Assembly (NCBI GenBank): GCA_018881555.1
Contig: JACAXG010000064.1
Span: forward strand, 4,229,236 to 4,293,235
From: Amblyornis subalaris
Lineage: Eukaryota > Chordata > Aves > Passeriformes > Ptilonorhynchidae
Direction of reading: 5' to 3'
DNA: 64,000 bases
The position numbers and the translations under genes are program-made. The stretch's first letter is position 1, and each line of letters begins with the position of its first letter. Below, in pieces: positions 23,888 through 34,700 of the stretch. The notes beneath the pieces were generated by a model that saw only the letters and a program-made list of their open reading frames with translations, did not search any database and was not told where the DNA came from.

Positions 23888-24591
23888 NNNNNNNNNNNNN
23901 NNNNNNNNNNNNNNNNNNNNNNNNNNNNNNNNNNNNNNNNNNNNNNNNNNNNNNNNNNNNNNNNNNNNNNNNNNNNNNNNNNNNNNNNNNNNNNNNNNNN
24001 NNNNNNNNNNNNNNNNNNNNNNNNNNNNNNNNNNNNNNNNNNNNNNNNNNNNNNNNNNNNNNNNNNNNNNNNNNNNNNNNNNNNNNNNNNNNNNNNNNNN
24101 NNNNNNNNNNNNNNNNNNNNNNNNNNNNNNNNNNNNNNNNNNNNNNNNNNNNNNNNNNNNNNNNNNNNNNNNNNNNNNNNNNNNNNNNNNNNNNNNNNNN
24201 NNNNNNNNNNNNNNNNNNNNNNNNNNNNNNNNNNNNNNNNNNNNNNNNNNNNNNNNNNNNNNNNNNNNNNNNNNNNNNNNNNNNNNNNNNNNNNNNNNNN
24301 NNNNNNNNNNNNNNNNNNNNNNNNNNNNNNNNNNNNNNNNNNNNNNNNNNNNNNNNNNNNNNNNNNNNNNNNNNNNNNNNNNNNNNNNNNNNNNNNNNNN
24401 NNNNNNNNNNNNNNNNNNNNNNNNNNNNNNNNNNNNNNNNNNNNNNNNNNNNNNNNNNNNNNNNNNNNNNNNNNNNNNNNNNNNNNNNNNNNNNNNNNNN
24501 NNNNNNNNNNNNNNNNNNNNNNNNNNNNNNNNNNNNNNNNNNNNNNNNNNNNNNNNNNNNNNNNNNNNNNNNNNNNNNNNNCCACGAGTTT
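23888..24591. other. assembly gap of 704 N
   Basis: An uninterrupted run of N. Its right edge opens straight into the 32-bp minisatellite, so the missing sequence is probably more of the same array and its true length is unknown. Confidence 0.97.
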
Positions 24592-25300
24592 GGTGCTACT
24601 CACACCTCTCACCCCAAGTGTTTGGTGCTACTCACACCCCTTACCTCACGAGTTTGGAGCTACTCACACCTCTCACTCCACGAATTTGGAGCTACTCACA
24701 CCTCTCACTCCACGAGTTTGGTGCTACTCACACCTCTCACCCCAAGAGTTTGGAGCTACTCACACCTCTCACTCCATGAGTTTGGAGCTACTCACACCTC
24801 TCACCCCACGAGCTTGGAGCTACTCACACCTCTCACCCCACGAGTTTGGAGCTATTCACACCTCTCACCCCACGAGTTTGGTGCTACTCACACCCCTTAC
24901 CTCACGAGTTTGGAGCTACTCACACCTCTNANNCCACGAGTTTGGTGCTACTCACACCCCTTACCTCATGAGTTTGGTGTTACTCACACCCTTTACCCCA
25001 TGAGTTTGGTGCTATTCACACCCTTTACCCCACGAGTTTGGTGCTACTCACACCCTTTACCACAAGATTTCGGTGCTACTCACACCTCTCACCCCACGAG
25101 TTTGGTGCTACTCACACCCCTTACCCCACGAGTTTGGAGCTACTCCCACCTCTTATTCCACGAGTTTGGTGCTACTCACACCTTTTACCCCACGAGCTTG
25201 TAGCTACTCACACCTCTCACCCAAGAGTTTGGCGCTACTCACACCTCTTATCCTACAAGTTTGGTGTTACTCACGCCCCTTACCCCCGAGTTTGGTGCTG
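24592..25300. repeat. 32-bp minisatellite array, about 22 units
   Basis: The unit is close to ACGAGTTTGGWGCTACTCAC followed by ACCTCTCACCCC, period 32. Units vary mainly at the W and in the last 8 bases (CTCTCACC, CCCTTACC, CCTTTACC). The left end is hidden in the gap. The plus strand lacks stop codons in all frames, which creates spurious open frames of 190-420 codons. Confidence 0.97.
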
Positions 25301-25944
25301 GATGAGTTTTATTTCCATGCAACCTGAATTCCCACACAAAGAACAAGTTCCTGATGGCAGCTCGGGTGGCCACGTGTTCCCTGTATCCCNGGAAAGNTTG
25401 GATCATGGAGATCCAGGTACANTTGCAATGTTTNAAATCTCTTTTTCTTGGGAGATGATAAGCAGGAAGGTTGGAACACNTTCCCACAGCCATGCAAAGC
25501 ACCTCCCGTCTTTCCGGCCTCATCCCATTTTTCCATCCTCTTCCCATCTTTCCAGCCCCCTCCCATCTTTCCAACCTCCTGCAGCCTGGAGGTGCCATCT
25601 CCTCCCTTGGCCCCCATGATCTCTCAAAATCCATGGATTGGGGAGGAGAGGAAGTGGAGAGGATCAGCACGGGCAGGAAGGTGGAACTCTTGATTCTGTC
25701 ATTTTTTGCCTTCCTTTAGCACCACTCAAATTTTGAATTCCAAACTCCCTTCCCAGCAACCTTTCCTGACTCCTCCATGTCCAAACTCCCAAATGAATCG
25801 GATCTGGAGACTCCTCTTCAGCTCCAGAGCTTTTTCCTACTGCAAAACCTGTATTTGCCTGGCTGGAGAGGAGCCATGTCCAGGGAGAGAGTAAAGGGCA
25901 GGAATTAACCCTTCTACTCTGCCCTCAGGAGATCCCACCAGGAA

Positions 25945-26450
25945 TATTGTATCCAGGTCTGGAGCTATAAGCACAGGAATGGCAGGAACCTGCTNGAGNN
26001 NNTCCAGAGGAGGNCANGGAGATNCTCCAAGGGCNGGAGCCCCTCTGCTCTGGAGCCAGGCTGGGAGAGNTGGGAATGTCCAGCCTGGAGAAGGGAAGGC
26101 TCCAGGGAGACCTCTGAGCCCTTTCCAGTGCCTAAAGGGGCTCCAAGAGGGCTGTAGAGGGACTTTGGAAAAGGGATGGAGTGCCAGGATAAGAGGGAAT
26201 GGCTTCCCACTGCCAGAGGGCAGGAATAGATGGGATATTGNGAAGGAATTCTTCCCTGTGAGGGTGGGGAGGCCCTGGCACAGGTTTCCCAGAGGAGCTG
26301 TGGCTGCCCCATCCCTGGAAGTGTCCAAGNCCAGGTTGGANNGGGCTTGGAGCAACCTGGGATAGTGGAAGGTGTTCCCCGCCCATGGAAGAGGGGTGGA
26401 ATGAGCTGAGCTTTAAAATCCCTTCCAACCCGAACCATTCCAGGATCCCC
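25945..26450 (+). repeat. long CR1 fragment
   Basis: Plus-oriented from TATCCAGGTCTGGAGCTATA (internal CR1 coding end) through GGAGCCAGGCTGGGAGAG and GCCTAAAGGGGCTCCAAGAG to the tail CCAACCCGAACCATTCCAGG. N bases cluster near 25994-26035. Confidence 0.92.
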
Positions 26451-27560
26451 TGATGGGGGGAGCAGGAATTCTCCCACTTCCGACCCATTTGGTGTCTCCC
26501 ACCCTGGGATGATCAGCACAACTTTGGGATGCCGGTGAAGAACATCTGCAGCGCAAACAGGAGAGACGGCACCACTTCCCTCAACCTTCCAAACAACCGA
26601 AATCCNGGAAAGCCCATCCTGGGCCTGTCCAGAGACAGGCAGGTCCTTGGGGAGCAGCAGGAGCTGGGAATGGGCAACAATGCGAGAAGAAATGANGGGA
26701 ATTCCAGGCAGGAGGGAGGTGCAGGTTTCTTCTGCGAGCCCTGCCTGTGCGATGTCCCCCCCCCACCCAGTCCCCAAAATATTCCCTCCCATCGCAAAAA
26801 CCACTTCCAAAACATGGATTGCAAGGAGGGAGGGCAGTGAAAATTACCCTTTCCCAGAAAGGAGATAGTCCAGGCTGGGATTTTCCAGAGAAAAGGGAAG
26901 ATATTTTTATGTCTTTGTTTCAGAGAAACTCCTGAGCCCNTCGCTGTTATTCCGCATTTGTCTCACATTCCCCAGGGGAATATAATCCCTTTATCCCATG
27001 GTATCCAACTGGGATCCCCACAATATTAAATCTTTAAATAAAAAGTAGGATGACACAACTTTGCAGAGCCGAATACTCCCTGATTTGGGAAAGCAGGGGG
27101 GANTATCCAGAGCAACCAGCCCCGTGTCCGTGCGTCCCTGAGCGCCTCTGTCCGGAGGCGGGAGAGGGTCGGATCCCCGGGAGCGCAGGAAGAGGAGCAG
27201 CTGCCCACGGACACCCACACAGGGGCCTTTTTGTGCCTGAAATAGGCACCCTCTCCCACCAGGAAGAGCGCAGGCTCCAAGGGCAAATCCCANCTCCATT
27301 CCCAGCAGGGTCACGGGCGAGTCAAGGATATTTATGAGCTGTTGAAGGCAAGGACAATCTCTGTTTTTTATCCATCAGCAGGAAGATTCCAGAGATGAAA
27401 TGTATGGATTTAACCCTCCTTTAATCCCTGAGTTCAGCCTCATGTCTGCCCTTTTGTCCAGCCCACAACTCCCAGCTCTGGGCTCAGAATCCAATCCAAG
27501 CATTTCCTCTCCCACAAAACGAGAGTTAATATCTGTAACACCTGCAGAACCACCCAAAAA
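26451..27560. other. no gene recognised
   Basis: A minus-strand frame ending near 26521 has a hydrophobic C-terminus (LLFALQMFFTGIPKLC), but its upstream part lacks the LU cysteine pattern. Moderate CpG lies at 27120-27200. Neither is enough to call a gene. Confidence 0.4.
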
Positions 27561-27579
27561 CCTCGTTCCAAGCGTATTG

Positions 27580-27770
27580 TTTTTTTTTATTAATTCCGTC
27601 TAATTTTTTATTAGAGTATAAGAAACAATTTGGGACATACACTTCACTTATACTTAGGTTAATATATTTAAAGGGATGGATTGATCCCGCTTATCCCGTT
27701 ACAATGAAGATCATACACAGTTACAAGTCTCACAGGTAGGGATTAGTTAAAAGCAACATTTCAGNGCCAC
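27580..27770 (-). other. AT-rich 3'-end-like segment
   Basis: In the minus orientation an AT-rich stretch ends with CTAATAAAAAATTAG, then GGAATTAATAAAAAAAAAC, i.e. polyadenylation signals followed by an A-run. It stands out from the GC-richer flanks and could be a 3' UTR end or a retrocopy tail. No coding part was recognised. Confidence 0.3.
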
Positions 27771-30700
27771 CACCTCAGATCGCCCAGCAAAGCTGAAATA
27801 AAACCTGCCACCGTTTTTTCCTGCCACATTTTATCGGCTTCACCTATTTCCATTTTTGGTGTTGACGAAACAGGATCCGGGCTGGGGGAAAAAAAGCGTT
27901 CCCTTGGAAAATGTTGGAGCTGGGAAGCCTGCTAAGCCTTTGAATTCTCAATTCCCACTCTCCGAGCAAAGCTGGACGAATTAAAACCTTCGATCTGCCC
28001 CCGATGAAGCAGATTCTCTGCCTTGGGTGCAATGATTTGGTTCCAGGCAGCTCGTCCTCCTCGATTTCGGGGATCTGGGCTTCCGGATCTTCCAAGTCTG
28101 GCAAAAGCCAGTAGGTGGCAGGACCAACCCAGGGCTTCGCTTCCCTGGGCACCATGGGCATTCCCAACGTGCAAAATGAGGCGTTTCTGCGCCCATTCCC
28201 ATTCCATGGCCTCAGACAGGGTGGAAAAGATTCCTTCGGGATCGAGCCACCTTCATCCCAAACAGCTGAGACTCCCAGGATAGGGTCCCAAACCTTCAGG
28301 CATCCAGATGTGCATCACATCTGCCTTTCCCAGGGGGCATGGATCCTATAATTCATCCCATGGGCACACAGACACCCCCACAACCACAACCTCGTTTTTT
28401 TCATGTCAAATAAAGCCCCTGGGAGACAAATCCCTTCCAACAATCCCCAACTTGAGTAAACCAACACCAATCCAGGACATTCTCGGAGGAGCAAAGTGGA
28501 TGCTCGGAGTAATAATTAATCGACTTATCGTTCGTTCTGTTTGAGCAAGGAAGTCACGTCAGGTTTGTGGTTTCCAACAGAAGAAATTCTGCCCTTAAAA
28601 ACAAAAAAACAAACAATTCTCAAACCCAGCTGGAAGAGCCGTGCTCNTTTTGAAGTCCTCCTCCGGGGCAAACAGCAAACACCCAGACCCTGGGTGGGAA
28701 AAGCTGATGCCACAATGGATTTTGAGCGTTTTGAGAGNATCCACAAAAAATTCGAGCCCTTGGTGTGGTGGGAGATGGCAGCGGCTGCTGGGGAATCACA
28801 GCCATTTCCAGGGTGGAAGCACTGAACCCATTCCCTCAGGAGCACGCTCCAAAATGGGCAGGTATTTCACTTAAAACTCTATTTTCCAGTAAAAACTCTT
28901 CCGGGATATTTTGTTTCTAGGGAGAAAAGCCTNTTCCCCTCACAACCTTTTTTGTCTTGTCAGAACGGGTGAATATCTGAGTTTTCCGCTCAGATTTCCA
29001 CCCCTTCATTCCACGGAAACACATCCAAAGCATCCCAGGGCTGTCCCAGCACGGCCCTCAAATTCCAAATCCGGCATTTGGTTCAACAACCCGCCAGGGT
29101 TAACACTTTATAAACGCCGGGTTCTTATTCTTTTATTATTAATGTTTTTCATTACTTCAGCTGCCCATTTTTAGGCCCGGGTTTTACANTAGTTTTTCTC
29201 ACCAAATTTGTCATTCTGAGGATTTTGGGGCAAAAACGAATCGAGATTAGGACCAGGAATAGTGAGAGCTGGCACAAGTGATGAGAAAATGCTTGGGATT
29301 AAACCGTGACAAGCTGTCACCCCCTCCCTCTCCCCAACACACACGGATCCATCAAAGGCATCTTTGCCAGGAAAGGAAAAACCCAAAATATCTCTTTTTC
29401 CATACTGGCACAGGATCAGAGCACGTGGGAAGGAAGAGACAAAGAGGAAAACCAAATGTCCCTGTGAAATTTATCCACCCAACCCCTCAGCTCACTCCCC
29501 TGGCAATTCCATGAATATAACTCGTTATTTATTGGGATGAGCAGCCCCTGAATGCTCCTCCCACCAGCCTCTGCTCCCTTGCACGACCAAATCCTTGGCA
29601 CCAGCAACGTCTGGAATGCCAAGATGGGAAGGAGATGGCCCTTGGAAGGGACAACCAGAACCCCTGGAGGGGACAACCAGGCCTTCAGCCCATGGGCTTG
29701 TCCAGCGTGGCCTCCTCAGGATCCTCATAAAGGCATGGATGGCCATCAGGACACAGCTGACAGCTTCAGCGTTCAGCTCTTTGCTAAAGGTGAGGGCAAT
29801 CGAGTCCCAAACCAATCCCAAACCCTTTTTCCAGGTGGCCAGCAAGGACACAGCCCCATAAATTCAATGCAGAGCGCTCTGGGTGCCACCTCGGTGTCAC
29901 AGCGAGCGCTGAGGGACAAATGAACCCAAAAAAANGAGGTTTGAACCCCCTCGGCAGGAAGGCTGAGGCACAGGGAAGCTGGGGAATATCCACCTCCGTT
30001 TTGGGAAGTTTCTCCCCAGTTTTCCCTGTGCTCCACGTGCATAGCAAAGGTTTGTGGGGCACCTCGGGCCCCGAGGTCCCAGGAGGGCGCATTATCCAAA
30101 GGCAAGCACATCCAAGGACCATCACAAGCGATGCTTTCTTCCCAAATCCATCACCAAATTGCAGGTCCCATCCCGCTGACCCATCCCTCCTGGTGGAAAA
30201 GCTGTCATTAGCATGTGTCACTTTTAATTAAAAGATGGGGACGAGGAGGAGGGGAAAAAAAACCACTTTTGTTGCAAATATTTCTGTACATCTGGACCCC
30301 ACCTTGCATTTCTCGCTCACTGGAGAGGGGACAGAGGTGGAAGTGAAAGGTTTGTGGAGCTGTCGTTTGGTTTTTGACACAAAAAGAAGAGAAGNAGGTA
30401 CAAGGCATGGCTGAAATGTGCCAAAACCTGGGGTTTTGCTGCTGGAAATAGAAAAAAAAAAAGCCCAGTGCACCTCTGATCCATCAGTGGAAGCGACAAA
30501 AAGCTTTCAGCTGGCAGTTTAAGGTGGAATTTTGGCCTGGTTTGTGTCGAGCAGGTCCTCAGGCAGGACAGATGACACAGGAGGACACATCCCCCANGGG
30601 ACAGCTGAGAATTCCCAGGAGGAACGCTGCCAGAAGATCTCGGGATCCTGCAGGACCTGGCAGGTTGGGTTGAAGTCACCTTCAGCAGTCCAGGGGCACC

Positions 30701-31190
30701 ATGAGGCCTTGCAGGTTGGACCTAAAAATCTGAGTGTTGGCATCTTCTCCTCTGACACCCCCGAATTTTGCAGGGTTTTTTCGTTCAGGCATCGNCGTCG
30801 TCGTTGCTGTCACCGCGACAAGTCCAAAGTGGGGAAACTGAAGCACCAAGTCTTTGTAAAATGCAGATTCATTTTTACAAGTCCTGCTCCCAGGGCNATT
30901 GCTCCGTTAGGGTCGACTCGGACCCCAAAACTCAACGTTTTTCAGTAAAATGCGCCCGGAAAAAGCCATTCCCGAGAGAGAAGGAACAAGCTGGCCCAGA
31001 GGTGTTTATCAGGAAGGACAGCAACAGGGAGGAGATGGATTTGCTGCTCACAGCCGGAAGGGGCGTCGAGATGAAGCGCCCAAAAGCTGCTGGAGAGGGG
31101 GAGGGACCCTCGTGCCGGGCATGATATCGGGATTTTCCACAAGAATCCCTGGAGCAAGGAAAGACACACACCTCCCATCTCAGGTAACAA
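27771..31190. other. no gene recognised
   Basis: About 3.4 kb without CR1 tails, which is unusual for this window, and without a supported exon. Open frames are short and unpatterned. Confidence 0.45.
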
Positions 31191-31200
31191 CAGGAGCAAG

Positions 31201-31206
31201 TTTATT
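31201..31206 (-). terminator. polyadenylation signal of LY6E
   Basis: AATAAA on the minus strand, about 530 bp beyond the LY6E stop codon. This matches the long 3' UTR expected for LY6E. Confidence 0.6.
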
Positions 31207-31736
31207 CAGGTCTGGCACTTACAGAAGGACAAGGTACACGGCATCAGTTTTCCAGAAAAAGTCAGCCCAGGATCAGAAGAAACGAGACTATCTTATAAAA
31301 AGAGACTGCAGCTGCCAGGGGCCGGGAATGCGCCTCCCTTCGGATCCCGCATTCCCGCTGCCCGCGCCACCCACGCGGCCGGAGCAGACCTGCCGGTGCC
31401 TGGGGTTAATCTCAGCGAGTCCCAGCCTGGCTTTCACCAACCTTTTTAGAAACGAGGAGGAGGGAGGGGGNTTATTAATAAGGTAGAAAAGCAGAAACCC
31501 TTCCAAAAACGATCCGCCTTCGCCAAGGAGGAGCGGGAGCGCGGCGGGAGGCGTCCGCAGGAGGAGGAGAACGGCTCGGCCCAGGTCTCCGCTGCTTGGA
31601 AGAGCATAAAGTCTGGGAAACAATCACCTTGGAAGCCCGCTGAGGAGCAGAGGATCTCCCTGCAGGCAGCAACAGAGAAGATATCGGCTAACGAGACCCG
31701 TGGGAGGAGGCGGCGGCTCTTCCTCGGGCGGCCCCA

Positions 31737-34700
31737 TCACTCGCGAGCCCGCAGGACGTAGAGGAAGCTGACGAGAATTCCCAAGGCCAGGATGGTGTAA
31801 CTGGCTCGGACGCTGCCGGAGCCGCTGATGTTGCAGAGGAAGGAGTCGCAGCAGTACACGGAGGCGGCCGCGATCCCCAGGTTGATCCCGGCGCTGGGGC
31901 AGATGGGGGAGCATCCCTTAGAGATGGACTGGCCGGATTTGCCGCCTGCATTCGGGGTGGGGTGGAGAGGAAGGAAAAGAGAGAGGGTTAGGATGGGGTT
32001 TTTTGGCTTTCCGAGCACCTGCTCCGCGAGGGAATTACGGCACTGGAAGAGTCGGAGCGGCACGGGCAGCACGGGGAGGATGAAGTGCTCNGGAGAGGAN
32101 GAAGTGCTCCGGAGAGGATGAAGTGCTTCTTAGAGCCAGCAATCCCAGCCAGCCCCTCTTATCAAGGATCACCCCGATAAGCTCCCACACAGACCCCAGA
32201 GGCTCACACAACACCCCCGGGACCCCCCTTTTGGGGCCGTCGGTTCGGCCGCACCGGCTCCGNTGAGGAATCCCAAAAATCCCTCTTGAGCTTCACCCTG
32301 GGACTCCTCGAGGGAGACGGAGAGCACTGGGGAGACACTTGTGAGCCAAGTGTGTGTTTCCAGAGAGGCACAGCCCACGCTGAGGGGCAGGAAAAGGAAA
32401 CCATCAGCACCGGGATACAACGGGAGGTTTATAAAAGCTCCCGGTGTCTGTTTGTGCACACCCGACCCACCCACGCCGCAGACTCGGGCACGAAACTCCC
32501 CTTCCTCCTGCCGGGGAGTGCCAGGACGGGCTCTGCTGCCTGCAAAGCCGCCAGGAGATCTGCCAGAGCATCCCGCCTCCCTCGGAGCAGCGGCTGGGAA
32601 GCACAGAGCCCTCCAAACCTTTCCGGGAAGGAATCCCGCAAACCTCCCTGCCCGCTTCGTCCACGGGAAGCGAAGCAAAGCCGGGACTCAGAACCCAAAC
32701 AGGAGGCAAAANAAATCAGCAGGAACAGCCAACCCCGGAGCTTCCCACACAGGCAGCCTGCAGCATCCTCCACGCTTTCACTTATTCATCAGCAACCTCC
32801 CCGCCCCCAAGCCTGAAATTCCCCTCGGGCTCGCGGGCATCGGTGCAGGCACGCGGGCTTTAACGTGACTCCTCCGCGAGAATTCCCGTGGGATGGGACG
32901 GTCCGACGCTCAGTTGCTAAGCAGAACTTTCCCTTTTTATTAGCCCCCATTCCCAGCCAGAGGAAGGAAGAGCCTTCCCAAAGCCCAGCAGGTGAGCCAG
33001 GAGGGGCGGGAGGAGGCGCTGGGGGCACTCACCCAGTCCCACTCCGACGTACGTGGTCACGCAGTGGTTCTCATTCTCGCCGCACTGCACGGGCGTCAGG
33101 CAGGCCCAGTTGGAGGAGGCGTCCGAGCAGGAGAAGCAGACGAGCGTGTGGGCTGCAAGAGAAAAAGGCAGCACCTCGTTCAGGGTCCCCACGTGGCCGT
33201 GCCCACCTCNGTCACACACGCCTCCCGCCGCAGCCACGCTTTTTATTTCAGCTCTAGGCGTTTATTTTCCCAAAAAAATATTGGCCAAGGGAAAGGTTCC
33301 AGCCTAAGGGATGCATTTCAAGCTCCCATCAGCTACAACCTCCACCAACCACAGCCTGGGACTTTCTGTCACCTCCCTGCTCGCACCGTGAACGTGTCCG
33401 AGCCAACTTGAAACTGAACTCCAGAGGCGAATTTTGGAGGTTTGGGCTCATCCAGCTCAGCCACCACNGACACGGTGCTCGTGCCCGGGGCAGGGGGGTT
33501 GGAACGGGAGGATCTTTAGNTCCCTGATTCTGTGACACTGATGGGAAGCGTTCCAGGCGTGACCACGGGTCCAAGCTTTCCGTGACCTGGTTTTGGGCAC
33601 CAGGATCGGGCCNGGCTCGAGCTGGAGCTCGTGGTGGAAATGATTTCAAGACCTGCAAGGACTGGCACTGTCCCACCGCTCAGGGAGTCACAGCGCTATA
33701 AAGGCTGCTTATTCATCCAACCTTTTTAATTCAATTTGGAGCAGNAGCATTAATTTGCATGTTTTCCTCCATGGCAGGTCCCCTAAAATTACAGAATCAT
33801 GGAATTGTTTAGGTTGGAAAANACCCCTAAGATCACTGAGTCCAACCCTTAACGCAGCACTGCAAAGTTCATCACTAAACCAAGTATTTAAGCAATAAAT
33901 CTGCACAGTTTTTAAACACTTCCATGGATGGTGATTCCACCACTGCCCCAGGCAGCTTTTCCCCANGTTTGACCACCCTTTCAGTGAAGAAATTTTTCCT
34001 CNTTTCCAAACCAAACCTCCCCTGGAGCAACTTGAGGCCATTTATGGCTTATCCCACACCAGCAGCATGGACTAGCTGCCTCCCATCCCTCATCCTTCAC
34101 AGAGAGGAATGGTTGGAAAACGGCATTTGGGGTGGGAATTGCTTGTGGGAACAGCCTGGACNGGTGACTCAGCAGGGACACAGGCACTTTGATCTCCGTA
34201 TTTTACATACAGGAGCATCACAGCCACGCTGCAGTTGTTGACCTACATATGCAGACAGATCAGGTCTGCTCCCAATCTTCCATGGACTCGGGATTCTGGA
34301 GCTCTCAGCCCTTCCCCGAGGCACCGCCTTTCCCTCCGGTGTTTACAGGATGCGAAACAAAGCGGGGGCTGATTCAGGGTGGGAAGCGCGAGGCAGGATC
34401 AGCCCTGCTCCCTCTTCCTTGAGCCCCGCTACTAATGGATTATCAAGGAATCATGGAGTTCCAAACTCCTTCCGTAAGCAGGGACACCTTCCACTATCCC
34501 AGGTTGCTCCAAGCCCCGTCCAGCCTGGCCTTGGACACTTCCAGGGATGGGGCAGCCACAGCTTCTCTGGGACAACCTGTGCCAGGGCCTCACCACCTTC
34601 CNAGGGAAGAATTCCTTCCTAAAATCCAACCTAAACCTTCTCTCTCTCTCAGTTTGAAGCCATCCCTGCTTGTCCTATCCCTGTAAAAAAATCCCTCTCC

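Noticed and set aside
23741..25203. Long repetitive plus-strand frames (HEFGATHTSH-type repeats)
   Set aside because: They are readings of the 32-bp minisatellite and of the N gap; no start context, conserved flank or splice site supports a protein.
24592..25300. CRISPR-like array
   Set aside because: The 32-bp units abut with no unique spacers, and the genome is a bird's; it is a minisatellite.
26521..26830. Possible GPI-type hydrophobic C-terminus on the minus strand
   Set aside because: The upstream frame lacks the CC....LCN motif and LU cysteine spacing, and no partner exons were found.
27844..28167. 107-codon minus-strand frame with an acidic middle part
   Set aside because: No known family, no splice-bounded partner and no polyadenylation signal tied to it; the length is within chance for this window.
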